A stretch of DNA of 37,805 nucleotides from contig NZ_JACAFP010000017.1 in NCBI RefSeq assembly GCF_015354505.1, positions 1 through 37,805 on the forward strand, read 5' to 3'. This document shows positions 1-7,922 of the stretch, piece after piece. The notes below the pieces were generated by a model. It was not told the origin of the DNA, ran no database searches, and worked only from the letters and a program-made list of their open reading frames with translations. A program made the translations under genes and the position numbers. Each line of letters opens with the position of its first letter. Within the stretch, counting starts at the first letter, position 1. Source of the DNA: Microbacterium sp. UFMG61. GTDB lineage: Bacteria; Actinomycetota; Actinomycetes; Actinomycetales; Microbacteriaceae.

Positions 1-334
1 GCAGCGGCTCGCTGGTGTGGGAAGACGCGGGAAAGCACGCGGTCGCATTCCGTCGCGGTGCGGTGCACGTCGTCGCGAACCTCGGCACGAAGCCGCTGGA
101 CCTGCCCGCTGACGCGACCGTGATCGTCGCCAGCCAGCCGTTCGAGGGCACCGAGCTGCCGATCGACGCAGCGGCTCGCTGGTGTGGGAAGACGCGGGAA
201 AGCACGCGGTCGCATTCCGTCGCGGTGCGGTGCACGTCGTCGCGAACCTCGGCACGAAGCCGCTGGACCTGCCCGCTGACGCGACCGTGATCGTCGCCAG
301 CCAGCCGTTCGAGGGCACCGAGCTGCCGATCGAC
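1..334 (+). repeat. 167-base direct tandem duplication (1-167 and 168-334)
   Basis: The unit starts GCAGCGGCTCGCTGG and ends CCGATCGAC; the two copies look identical. The left copy may extend beyond the window. The unit is internal to the alpha-glucosidase 3' end and is not tandemly repeated in the intact copy on the minus strand. Confidence 0.95.
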
Positions 335-361
335 ACCGCCGTCTGGTACACGACGGCCTGA
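1..361 (+). pseudogene. Duplicated 3' fragment of the GH13 alpha-glucosidase gene
   Basis: Bases 1-167 and 168-334 are two tandem copies of a 167-base unit, and 168-361 is the exact reverse complement of 463-656, the 3' end of the intact alpha-glucosidase gene. Because 167 is not a multiple of three, the two copies are in different frames; only the second is in frame with the original stop (TGA 359-361). The piece encodes about the last 64 residues of the enzyme (a C-terminal beta domain) and has no start of its own, so it cannot be functional. It lies at the window edge and may be an assembly foldback rather than real DNA. Confidence 0.85.
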
Positions 362-656
362 CGCGCGGCATATTCTGACGAGACCCCGCTTCCGCGACGA
401 CACCCACCGTCGGAGCGGGGGTCTCGTACAGAAAGCGGGGTCTCGTCAGAATATGCCGCGCGTCAGGCCGTCGTGTACCAGACGGCGGTGTCGATCGGCA
501 GCTCGGTGCCCTCGAACGGCTGGCTGGCGACGATCACGGTCGCGTCAGCGGGCAGGTCCAGCGGCTTCGTGCCGAGGTTCGCGACGACGTGCACCGCACC
601 GCGACGGAATGCGACCGCGTGCTTTCCCGCGTCTTCCCACACCAGCGAGCCGCTGC
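168..656. repeat. Long inverted repeat, 224-base arms around a 41-base centre
   Basis: Arms 168-391 and 433-656 are exact reverse complements; the centre is 392-432. Within this, 361-391 and 433-463 are the non-coding part. They could be a natural intergenic palindrome at which the strand was switched. Perfect palindromes with arms this long are usually unstable in bacteria, which favours an artefact or a very recent event. Confidence 0.93.
378..427. terminator. Hairpin after the alpha-glucosidase stop
   Basis: ACGAGACCCCGCT (378-390) pairs with AGCGGGGGTCTCGT (414-427) with one bulged base, and TCCG/CGG extend the stem. A second AGCGGGGTCTCGT at 434-446 could pair instead. There is no clear U-tract, as is common in high-GC actinobacteria. 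Confidence 0.5.
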
Positions 657-2124
657 CGAAGCCGTGCTCACGACGCCCGGCGAGCAGCTGCTTGTACAGC
701 GACAGGGTCGAGGTCTCGTCCTTCTCCTCGACCTCGCGCGAATACTCGGCCCAGTCGGCAGGCTGCGGCAGCCACGAGGCGCCGGTCTCGTTGAAGCCGA
801 ACGCCGGAGCATCGGCCTCCCACGGCAGCGGCACGCGGCATCCGTCGCGTCCGTAGCGCTCGCCGTTCGTGCGGAACCAGGTCGGATCCTGACGGAACGC
901 GTCGGGGATCTCCATCGCCTCGGGCAGACCCAGCTCCTCGCCCTGGTAGAGGTAGGCCGAGCCGGGCAGCGCCAGCATCACGGTCGTCGCCGCACGAGCG
1001 CGGGCGAGGCCGATGGCGGTGTCGGGCTTGTGCGGTGTGTTCGGGCCGATGCCCTCACCCTGCGGGTTCTCGGCCGTGAGTGCGAGACGCGAGGCGTGGC
1101 GCACGACGTCGTGGTTCGACAGTACCCAGGTGCTCGGAGCGCCGACCTCGCCGAACGCGTCGAGCGACTCGCGGATCACGTCGCCGAGAGCCTTCGCGTC
1201 CCACTCCGTCATCAGGTACGGGAAGTTGAAGGTCTGGTGCATCTCATCGGGGCGCACCCACAGAGCGGTCTGCTTCAGCGTCGGCATCCAGGCCTCACCG
1301 CACAGCGCGCGGTCTCCGTCGTACTCGGCGAGAACCTTGTGCCAGTCGCGGTAGATGTCGTGCACGCCGTCCTGGCCCCAGTACGGCACGTTCGCCTCGC
1401 CGCCGCCCATCGAGTCGGCGTCGGCCGGCGGGGTGTAGTCGGGCAGGCCGTCGGCCTTGATCATGCCGTGAGCCACGTCGACGCGGAAGCCGTCGACGCC
1501 GCGGTCGAGCCAGAAGCGCAGGATCGAGCGGAACTCCTCGCGGACCTCTTCGTTGGTCCAGTCGAAGTCGGGCTGCGTGGGGTCGAAGATGTGCAGGTAC
1601 CACTGGCCGGGGGTGCCGTCGGCCTCGGTCACGCGCTCCCACATGCCGCCGCCGAAGACCGACTCCCAGTTGTTCGGGGGCAGCTCGCCGTTCTTGCCCT
1701 TGCCGTCGCGGAAGATGTATCGCGCGCGCTCAGAGCTGCCGGGCGCTGCCTTCAGGGCCTCCTGGAACCAGGCGTGCTGCGCCGACGAGTGGTTCGGGAC
1801 CAGGTCGACGACCACGCGGATGCCGCGCGTGTGCGCCTCGTTGAGCATGGTGTCGAAGTCGTCGAGCGTGCCGAAGAGCGGATCGACGTCGCGGTAGTCG
1901 GCCACGTCGTAGCCGGCGTCGCGCTGCGGGCTCGTCATGAACGGACTCAGCCAGATCGCGTCGACGCCGAGCTCTTTCAGCGAGTCGAGGCGGCTGGTGA
2001 TGCCGGGCAGGTCTCCGATGCCGTCGCCCGAGGCGTCGGCGAACGAACGGGGGTAGATCTGGTAGATGACCGCGCTGCGCCACCACTCGGAACCGGGGGC
2101 TGCGATCTGCTCAAGCTGTGCCAT
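463..2124 (-). CDS. Alpha-glucosidase, GH13 (oligo-1,6-glucosidase / AglA type)
   Basis: A 553-residue cytoplasmic glycosidase without signal peptide, of normal family length, expected to release glucose from the non-reducing end of imported maltodextrins, isomaltose or related alpha-glucosides. The (beta/alpha)8 GH13 regions are all visible: region I DLVPNHSS (107-114), region II GFRVDVAH with nucleophile Asp216, region III GEAW with acid/base Glu277, and region IV SNHD with the transition-state Asp339. N-terminal WWRSAVIYQIYPRSF is typical of this subgroup. The ATG is set by a -10 element (TAGCCT) six bases upstream, implying a leaderless mRNA, and a LacI-type palindrome lies just behind it. 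The exact substrate cannot be read from the sequence. Its last 64 codons are duplicated in inverted orientation at 168-361. Confidence 0.95.
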   Translation of the reverse strand: MAQLEQIAAPGSEWWRSAVIYQIYPRSFADASGDGIGDLPGITSRLDSLKELGVDAIWLSPFMTSPQRDAGYDVADYRDVDPLFGTLDDFDTMLNEAHTRGIRVVVDLVPNHSSAQHAWFQEALKAAPGSSERARYIFRDGKGKNGELPPNNWESVFGGGMWERVTEADGTPGQWYLHIFDPTQPDFDWTNEEVREEFRSILRFWLDRGVDGFRVDVAHGMIKADGLPDYTPPADADSMGGGEANVPYWGQDGVHDIYRDWHKVLAEYDGDRALCGEAWMPTLKQTALWVRPDEMHQTFNFPYLMTEWDAKALGDVIRESLDAFGEVGAPSTWVLSNHDVVRHASRLALTAENPQGEGIGPNTPHKPDTAIGLARARAATTVMLALPGSAYLYQGEELGLPEAMEIPDAFRQDPTWFRTNGERYGRDGCRVPLPWEADAPAFGFNETGASWLPQPADWAEYSREVEEKDETSTLSLYKQLLAGRREHGFGSGSLVWEDAGKHAVAFRRGAVHVVANLGTKPLDLPADATVIVASQPFEGTELPIDTAVWYTTA

Positions 2125-2130
2125 GGCAAC

Positions 2131-2136
2131 AGGCTA
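2131..2136 (-). promoter_or_regulatory. -10 element for the alpha-glucosidase gene (leaderless)
   Basis: On the minus strand TAGCCT, then six bases, then ATG. This fits a TANNNT -10 box with transcription starting at the start codon. There is no Shine-Dalgarno sequence. Confidence 0.6.
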
Positions 2137-2137
2137 G

Positions 2138-2151
2138 TGCAAACGCTTGCA
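2138..2151. promoter_or_regulatory. LacI-family operator TGCAAACGCTTGCA
   Basis: A 14-base palindrome with one off-axis mismatch pair (AAACGCTT) and the central CG typical of LacI/GalR operators. It lies one base upstream of the -10 box, where a bound repressor would block RNA polymerase. It differs from the CebR box at 6350, so a different LacI-type regulator, not in this window, is expected. Confidence 0.75.
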
Positions 2152-2262
2152 GGTACGCCACCGCTGAGATCGAATCGTTTCGGTCTCGCAGTATCTCGCG
2201 GCGATCCGCAGCGACTTGCAGGCCGGGAGTATGCTTCGGGCATCCGACGACTGGAGGCTGTC

Positions 2263-2691
2263 ATGGTTCCCGAGATCAATTACTGGGCGGTCCTCATCGC
2301 CACGGCGTCGAGCATGATCGTCGGCTCGGTCTGGTACTCCCCGAAGGTGTTCGGCACGCGCTGGTCGAAGCTCGCGAAGGTCGACATGGATCGCCCGGCT
2401 TCGAGCGCGACGATGGCGATCATCACCACCGTGTTCGTGAGCTTCGCGACCGCATGGGTGCTGGCGGGAGCATCCGCCATCGCCTGGCACTTCTACGACG
2501 GGTCGTTCTTCTGGGCGGCCGTGGTCACGGGCGTACTGCTGTGGGCCGGATTCACCGCTGCCCGGTTCATCACCCACGACGCGTTCGAAGGGCGCCCGAC
2601 AGCTCTGACGACCATGAACATCGCGCACGAGCTCGTCACGATCGTGGTCATGGCGGTGCTCATCGGGGTGTGGCCGCCGGCGCTCGGCTAG
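2263..2691 (+). CDS. DUF1761 family integral membrane protein
   Basis: A 142-residue protein with about four hydrophobic segments, starting MVPEINYWAVLIAT and carrying the family-typical GSVWYSPKVFG near residues 21-31. DUF1761 proteins are small membrane proteins of unknown function, and the length is normal. The ATG follows a TGGAGG ribosome binding site at usable distance and a possible -10 TATGCT at 2230-2235. It is divergent from the alpha-glucosidase gene and meets the VOC gene tail to tail, both stops lying in the same CTAG. The function is unknown and no partner is suggested. Confidence 0.85.
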   Translation: MVPEINYWAVLIATASSMIVGSVWYSPKVFGTRWSKLAKVDMDRPASSATMAIITTVFVSFATAWVLAGASAIAWHFYDGSFFWAAVVTGVLLWAGFTAARFITHDAFEGRPTALTTMNIAHELVTIVVMAVLIGVWPPALG

Positions 2692-3143
2692 ATCCCCGGA
2701 TTCTTCGTCAGATCCTGCGCGAGCATCACGAGGATGCCGCTGGGGCCGCGCAGGTACGTGAGCTTGTACACGCCCTGGTAGTTCGCGACGCCGCGGAGCG
2801 GATGGCACCCGTGCCGGGCGGCGATGGCGAGCGACTCGTCGATGTCGTCGACCGAGAACGCGACCCGGTGCATCCCGATCTCGTTCGGCAGCGTCGGCTC
2901 GGTCTCGATCGCCTCGGGGTGGATGTACTCGAAGAGCTCGAGCCGACCGTGCCCGTCGGGCGTTTGCAGGACCGCGATCCTGGCATGGTTGCCGTCGAGG
3001 CCGACGGCGGTGTCCGCCCACTCTCCGCTGACTTCGTCGCGTCCGAGCACGGTGAGGCCGAGGTCTGCGAAGAAGGCGATCGTGGCGTCGAGGTCGCGGA
3101 CGGCGATGCCGACGTTCTCCAGTGCGATGGGCATGGCTCGCAT
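2688..3143 (-). CDS. VOC family (glyoxalase/dioxygenase-fold) protein
   Basis: About 151 residues with two beta-alpha-beta-beta-beta halves. The first begins MPIALENVGIAVRDLDATIAFFADLG; the second contains GMHRVAFSVDDIDESL and ends in a strand LTYLRGPSGILVMLAQDL. This is the vicinal oxygen chelate fold, usually a metal-dependent lyase, isomerase, dioxygenase or resistance protein. His and Glu residues at typical metal-ligand places (near EIGMHRVAF and RLELFEY) suggest metal binding, but no substrate can be named. I chose the ATG at 3141-3143 because GGGGGG lies four bases before it; an ATG upstream at 3164 and one at 3134 are alternatives. The stop overlaps the convergent DUF1761 stop. Confidence 0.85.
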   Translation of the reverse strand: MRAMPIALENVGIAVRDLDATIAFFADLGLTVLGRDEVSGEWADTAVGLDGNHARIAVLQTPDGHGRLELFEYIHPEAIETEPTLPNEIGMHRVAFSVDDIDESLAIAARHGCHPLRGVANYQGVYKLTYLRGPSGILVMLAQDLTKNPGI

Positions 3144-3296
3144 GCTACCCCCCGAGTACGACACGCCCGAGGTGGCGAAAGACTAGACCTTCGCCCCTTC
3201 CGCGTGGACTTCCTGGTATGCCAGCATTTTGCTCGTGACCTCATGGTCGCAAGCGGGCCGGCTGTTCGGACCGTAGCTCTGACCGAGGGGGTCTTG

Positions 3297-4559
3297 ATGT
3301 CGGGTCGGTCGCGCCGTTCGGCGCCCTGGATGATCGCCGCAGCGCTCGTCGCGGCGGCGTTGGTCGCGGGTGCGACGACGGCTGCCTCTGGTGACGCGAC
3401 GTCGAACGACCCGAACACGGCAGGTGCCCCCGATCCCACGCTCTCCGTCTCTCTCGCCTACGAGTTCCTCGATGCGCGCGTCGACGAGTTCTGCGACAGC
3501 GACGGCCACTGCCTTCCGCGCAGCTACCAGGGCGGCTTCTTCACCGACCTCCCGACATGGGACTTCACGCCCTCGTTCGTCTATGACGACGCTCTCGTGA
3601 TCATCGCCTACACGGCCCGGGGTCTGCCCGCCGACCTCCGCCGTGCGCAGGCGGTCGGCGACACCCTGCTGTTCGTGCAGGACGAGGACCCGATCGGCGA
3701 CGGGCGCGTTCGCACCTCATACGAACCTCACGGCATCCGGCAGGGGAGGGTCGAGATCACCGGGCCCGGCACCTTCACCGGCAACCAGGCGTGGACGGGC
3801 ATGGCCCTCGCCCGGCTCTTCCACGCGACCGGCGAGCAGAAGTACCTCGACGGGGCTCTGCGGATCGCCGAGTGGATCCAGACCAACACCGCCGACATGG
3901 AGCGGGCGCCGTTCGGCTACACCGGCGGCCAGCTCGAGAACGGCTCGTCACTGGAATGGAAGTCGACCGAGCACAACAGCGACATCGCCGGCTTCTTCAC
4001 GCAGCTCGCCCAGCTCACCGGTGACTCCGTGTGGGCCGATCGCGCGGCCGCGGCCACGGCTTTCGTGGCCGCGATGCAGAGCGCTGACGGCCACGTCGAC
4101 ACCGGAACCCTGCTCGACGGATCGACGGTCAACACGCGGCCCATCCCGCTCGACGCGCAGACGTGGACCTCGCTGGCCACTCGCGACGCGCGCTACGACA
4201 CGGCACTCGACTGGACGCTCGCACACCTCATCGCCACCGACGGGCAGTACCAGGGGCCGTCGATCAGCGATGTCGACGTGTCGAAGGTCTGGTTCGAGGG
4301 CAGCGGGCACCTGGCGCTGGCTCTGAAGCTGCGCGGCGGAGCGGGGGATGCGGATCGCGCAGAGGCGCTGCTCGACAGCATCCGCCTCGGACAGCGGGAT
4401 GCCGCGAACGGTGACGGCAAGGGCATCGTCGCGACCTCGACCGACGGCCTCGACTCGGGCTTCGGTGACCTGTATTACGCGAGCCTGCACACCGGGGCGA
4501 CGGCCTGGTATCTGCTCGCCGCCGCGGGCGACAATCCGTTCGCGCTTCCCGCTGACTGA
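3297..4559 (+). CDS. Secreted six-hairpin-glycosidase-like protein
   Basis: A 420-residue exported protein. Residues 1-32 form a signal peptide (RSRR, a hydrophobic Ala/Val/Leu stretch, then ATTAASG); the arginine pair before SAPW could be a weak Tat signal. The mature part is a series of helical repeats with aromatic and acidic patches (NQAWTGMAL near 163, EHNSDIAGFF near 225, WFEGSGHLALAL near 332). This resembles the (alpha/alpha)6 toroid of six-hairpin glycosidases and polysaccharide lyases. I cannot place it in a numbered GH family or name a substrate. The start is set by GAGGGGG five bases before the ATG; an in-frame ATG at 3243 is less likely. It stands alone between the VOC gene and purQ and ends at a hairpin at 4583-4641. 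Confidence 0.7.
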   Translation: MSGRSRRSAPWMIAAALVAAALVAGATTAASGDATSNDPNTAGAPDPTLSVSLAYEFLDARVDEFCDSDGHCLPRSYQGGFFTDLPTWDFTPSFVYDDALVIIAYTARGLPADLRRAQAVGDTLLFVQDEDPIGDGRVRTSYEPHGIRQGRVEITGPGTFTGNQAWTGMALARLFHATGEQKYLDGALRIAEWIQTNTADMERAPFGYTGGQLENGSSLEWKSTEHNSDIAGFFTQLAQLTGDSVWADRAAAATAFVAAMQSADGHVDTGTLLDGSTVNTRPIPLDAQTWTSLATRDARYDTALDWTLAHLIATDGQYQGPSISDVDVSKVWFEGSGHLALALKLRGGAGDADRAEALLDSIRLGQRDAANGDGKGIVATSTDGLDSGFGDLYYASLHTGATAWYLLAAAGDNPFALPAD

Positions 4560-4582
4560 CAGGCCGTCACCGTCAGGCGCGC

Positions 4583-4641
4583 TTCGAATCGCTTACTTTG
4601 CAGAAATCGCGGTGAGGAATCTGCAAAGTGCGCGATTCGAA
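4583..4641. repeat. Intergenic palindrome, TTCGAATCGC..CTTTGCA family, copy 1
   Basis: Left arm 4583-4603 and right arm 4621-4641 are 21-base inverted repeats with two mismatched positions around a 17-base loop. It lies between the convergent six-hairpin gene and purQ and probably terminates both. The same arm sequence recurs at 37718-37780, so this is a dispersed element and not only a local terminator. Confidence 0.85.
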
Positions 4642-4657
4642 CCGGGGGGAAGGCCGG

Positions 4658-5361
<704 letters not shown>

Positions 5362-5365
<4 letters not shown>

Positions 5366-5610
5366 TCGGCGACCTCGATGCCCACGACGTCTTCGATCAC
5401 GGAGTTGGAGAGCACCTCGTCGGCGATGCGGCGGGCCTCGGCGAGGATCTCGTCGGTGACCTCACCCTCGACGGTGAGCTCGAAGCGCTTGCCGATGCGG
5501 ACATCGGAGAATCCCTCGACGCCCAGACGCGCGAAAGCGCCGGACACGGCCTTCCCCTGCGGGTCGAGCAGTTCGGGCTTGGGCATGACGTCGACGACGA
5601 TGGTGGGCAT
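5362..5610 (-). CDS. purS: FGAM synthase subunit PurS
   Basis: An 82-residue small subunit that holds PurQ and PurL together in the three-part FGAM synthase of Gram-positive bacteria. It starts [21 protein letters not shown] and ends in an acidic helix/strand, as in the family, at normal length. The ATG at 5608-5610 follows a CGGAG ribosome binding site. A possible -10 (TAGACT on the minus strand, 5648-5653) would give a leader of about 30 bases. It overlaps purQ by four bases and forms an operon with it. Confidence 0.95.
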
Positions 5611-5690
5611 GAACGGCTCCGGAAGTCGCGGGCGGACGGGCGTGCTCAGTCTACCGGCTCGCGACACGCTCGATTCCCGGGCTTCGCGCC

Positions 5691-6221
5691 TCAGGCGTGG
5701 AAGACGGTGTGCAGGTCGCCCATGGCGTCGCGGCCGCCGAGGCCATCGATCTCGAACAGCACCGAGATGCCGGCGACGTGGCTGCCGAGGCGCTCCACGA
5801 GCTGGCGTCCCGCGGCGAGCGTGCCGCCCGTGGCCAGCACGTCGTCGATCAGCAGCACGCGGGATCCGGCGGGCAGGTCGTCGTGCATCTCGATCGTGGC
5901 GGTGCCGTACTCGAGCGCGTAGTCGACGGATGCCGCGGGGCGGGGCAGCTTGCCCGCCTTGCGGATCGGGATCAGGCCCACACCCGCGGCGATCGCGGCC
6001 GCACCGGCGAGGATGAACCCGCGCGCCTCGATGCCGGCGACCACGTCGAACTGGCCCGCGAACGGCGCGATGATCGCGTCGGTGGTGGCCTTCAGTGCCT
6101 CGGCGTCGGCGAGCAGCGGCGTGATGTCGCGGAAGATGATGCCCGGCTCCGGGTAGTCCGGGATGCTGCGGATGAGCGATTCGGCGCGGACGAGAGCAGG
6201 GGAGAGTTCGGTGTCGGGCAC
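5691..6221 (-). CDS. apt: Adenine phosphoribosyltransferase
   Basis: About 176 residues; makes AMP from adenine and PRPP in purine salvage. The PRPP-binding loop VLLIDDVLATGGT lies at 122-134, and PGIIFRDITPLL at the N-terminus is typical of Apt. I chose the GTG at 6219-6221 (product starting MPDTELSPAL) because a -10 box TACCCT lies exactly six bases upstream, indicating leaderless expression. An upstream GTG at 6245 would add eight residues but has no ribosome binding site. It is followed by purS-purQ on the same strand, linking salvage and synthesis. Confidence 0.93.
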   Translation of the reverse strand: MPDTELSPALVRAESLIRSIPDYPEPGIIFRDITPLLADAEALKATTDAIIAPFAGQFDVVAGIEARGFILAGAAAIAAGVGLIPIRKAGKLPRPAASVDYALEYGTATIEMHDDLPAGSRVLLIDDVLATGGTLAAGRQLVERLGSHVAGISVLFEIDGLGGRDAMGDLHTVFHA

Positions 6222-6227
6222 TGCACA

Positions 6228-6233
6228 AGGGTA
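6228..6233 (-). promoter_or_regulatory. -10 element for apt (leaderless)
   Basis: Minus-strand TACCCT, six bases, then GTG. This decides the apt start. Confidence 0.55.
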
Positions 6234-6239
6234 CGCCGC

Positions 6240-6325
6240 GTTCACAATTCAGCAGAATCAGCGCGGAATCACCCACAACCGGGCCGAAGGGGTCGATCTC
6301 GGCATTCTCTTGCTGAGTTGTGAAC
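6240..6325. repeat. Imperfect intergenic palindrome between apt and cebE
   Basis: Left arm 6240-6258 (GTTCACAATTCAGCAGAAT) and right arm 6304-6325 (complement GTTCACAACTCAGCAAGAGAAT) differ by one substitution and two small insertions. The spacer is about 45 bases. It lies between divergent genes, so it is not an ordinary terminator. The arm resembles the one at 24345-24362. Confidence 0.75.
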
Positions 6326-6339
6326 ACCGAAGGCCGGGC

Positions 6340-6369
6340 TTGACATTCGTGGGAGCGCTCCCATAGAGT
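6340..6369 (+). promoter_or_regulatory. Sigma-A promoter of the ceb operon
   Basis: -35 TTGACA (6340-6345), an 18-base spacer, and -10 TAGAGT (6364-6369). The spacer consists almost wholly of the first CebR box, so repressor and polymerase binding would exclude each other. The leader to the cebE start is about 85 bases. Confidence 0.85.
6350..6363. promoter_or_regulatory. CebR box 1, TGGGAGCGCTCCCA
   Basis: A perfect 14-base palindrome identical to the published CebR box of Streptomyces. It sits between the -35 and -10 elements. Confidence 0.93.
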
Positions 6370-6380
6370 CGCTCATCAAT

Positions 6381-6400
6381 GCGTGGGAGCGCTCCCACGC
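6381..6400. promoter_or_regulatory. CebR box 2, GCGTGGGAGCGCTCCCACGC
   Basis: A perfect 20-base palindrome containing the same 14-base box (6384-6397), just downstream of the expected transcription start. Its centre is 34 bases from that of box 1, about three helical turns. Confidence 0.92.
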
Positions 6401-6459
6401 ATCCCGTAAGCACCAGCATCCGCACCATCACCGCACGACCCACCACAAAGGAGTGACCT

Positions 6460-7764
6460 GTGAACACACGTGCCCGCACCCGGATCCTCACCGCGACCGC
6501 CGTCGCATCCGTCTCCGCCCTCGCCCTCGCCGGCTGTGCGAGCGGAGGCGGCGACGCAGAGGGAGGCGACGACAAGATCACGCTGACCGTCACCACGTTC
6601 GGCACGTTCGGATACGACGACCTCTACGACGAGTACGAGAAGGCGAACCCGAACGTCACGATCGAGGCGACCAACATCGACACCGGCGGCAACGCCCGCA
6701 CCGATGCGTTCACGAAGATCGCCGCAGGCTCAGGCCTCAGCGACGTCGTCGCGATCGAAGAGGGCTGGCTCGGAGCCATCATGGACGTCTCCGACACGTT
6801 CGTCGACCTGCGCGACTACGGCATCGAGGACCGCAAGGCCGACTGGGTCGACTGGAAGTACGGACAGGCGACGGATGCCGAGGGTCGCGTGATCGGCTAC
6901 GGCACCGACATCGGTCCGAGCGGCATCTGCTACAACGGAGCAGCCTTCGAGGCAGCAGGTCTGCCGAGCGACCGCGAGTCCGTCGCCGAACTGCTGAACG
7001 GCGACTGGGAGAACTACTTCGCGGTGGGCGCCGACTACACCGCCAAGACCGGCAAGGCCTGGTACGACCACTCGGGCTTCGTCTGGAACGCCATGGTCAA
7101 CCAGCTCGACGAGGGCTATTACACGACCGACGGCGAGTTGAACGTCGAGGACAACGCCGAGCTCAAGGAGCGCTTCGAACTGCTCGGTGCCGCGACCGAG
7201 GGCGGCCAGTCCGCCGCAGAGACCGCGTGGGACTGGAACGGCGGCAAGTCGTTCGTCGACGGCAGCTTCGCCACCTTCGTCTGCCCCGGCTGGATGCTGG
7301 GCGTGGTGCAGGGCCAGGTCGAGGCCGGCGGCGGCGACGCGTCGACCGGCTGGGACTTCGCCGATGTCTTCCCCGGTGGGGCAGCGAACTGGGGCGGCGC
7401 CTTCCTGTCGATCCCCGAGAGCTCGCAGCACAAGGAGGAGGCGGCGAAGCTGGCCGACTGGCTGACGCAGCCCGAGCAGCAGGTCAAGCAGTCCGCCACA
7501 GCCGGGAACTTCCCGTCCACGGTCGATGCGCAGGAGACCCTCGCCTCGGATGCCACTCCGAACGAGTTCTTCAACGACGCTCCCACCGGCGCGATCCTCG
7601 CAGAGCGTGCCAAGGGCGTCGTCGCGCAGTTCAAGGGTGCCGATGACTCGGTCATCCAGGAGAACGTCTTCGGCCCGGCCCTCAGCGGGCTCGACCGCGG
7701 CGACACCGACACCCAGGGCGCCTGGGATGCCGCGATCGAGCTCCTGAACGAGCTGGTCGACTGA
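6460..7764 (+). CDS. cebE: Cellobiose/cello-oligosaccharide ABC transporter lipoprotein CebE
   Basis: A 434-residue family 1 extracellular solute-binding protein. The lipobox LALAGC places the lipidated cysteine at residue 26; a Gly/Asp/Glu-rich linker follows, then the mature domain (KITLTVTTFGTFGYDD onward). It captures the sugar outside the membrane and delivers it to CebF-CebG. The GTG start follows AAAGGAG (6448-6453) at seven bases. Substrate assignment rests on the CebR boxes, the GH1 enzyme in the operon and the ceb-like gene set; the sequence does not fix cellobiose against other beta-glucosides. No ATP-binding subunit is encoded here; in Streptomyces this importer uses the shared MsiK ATPase. 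Confidence 0.9.
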   Translation: MNTRARTRILTATAVASVSALALAGCASGGGDAEGGDDKITLTVTTFGTFGYDDLYDEYEKANPNVTIEATNIDTGGNARTDAFTKIAAGSGLSDVVAIEEGWLGAIMDVSDTFVDLRDYGIEDRKADWVDWKYGQATDAEGRVIGYGTDIGPSGICYNGAAFEAAGLPSDRESVAELLNGDWENYFAVGADYTAKTGKAWYDHSGFVWNAMVNQLDEGYYTTDGELNVEDNAELKERFELLGAATEGGQSAAETAWDWNGGKSFVDGSFATFVCPGWMLGVVQGQVEAGGGDASTGWDFADVFPGGAANWGGAFLSIPESSQHKEEAAKLADWLTQPEQQVKQSATAGNFPSTVDAQETLASDATPNEFFNDAPTGAILAERAKGVVAQFKGADDSVIQENVFGPALSGLDRGDTDTQGAWDAAIELLNELVD

Positions 7765-7776
7765 CCCGAGCCCTCT

Positions 7777-7872
7777 CCGGTCGTTGAGCGAAGGGCGTCA
7801 CCGCGTGTCGTCTCGGTGCTTCGCTCCTCGCTCAACGACCGGGGGTGGCCACACTTCCGGTCGTTGAGCGAG
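7777..7872. repeat. Intra-operon palindrome, CCGGTCGTTGAGCGA repeats
   Basis: CCGGTCGTTGAGCGA at 7777-7791 is the exact inverted complement of 7828-7842, and a third, direct copy starts at 7857. The region fills most of the 158-base gap between cebE and cebF. A hairpin here could protect the 3' end of cebE mRNA and raise binding-protein levels over the permeases, as known for malE-malF in enterobacteria; that role is inferred. Confidence 0.85.
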
Positions 7873-7922
7873 CACGGCGGAGCCGAGCGAGACGAAACGC
7901 GTCACCCGAAGAAGGAACCCTC

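Noticed and set aside
589..2691. 700-codon open frame on the plus strand
   Set aside because: It is antisense to the GH13 gene for most of its length and only its last 142 codons (from 2263) read as a real protein, DUF1761. High GC creates such long open frames.
2118..3296. Long in-frame extension upstream of the secreted toroid protein
   Set aside because: It overlaps DUF1761 and the VOC gene in other frames, is of low-quality composition, and the signal peptide with ribosome binding site begins at 3297.
4630..4645. GATTCGAACC resembling a tRNA T-loop or phage attachment site
   Set aside because: It is one arm of the palindrome family at 4583-4641 and 37718-37780; there is no tRNA fold and no integrase nearby.
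6245..6245. Upstream GTG start for apt
   Set aside because: No ribosome binding site, and it would lie upstream of the -10 box TACCCT that is six bases from the GTG at 6221.
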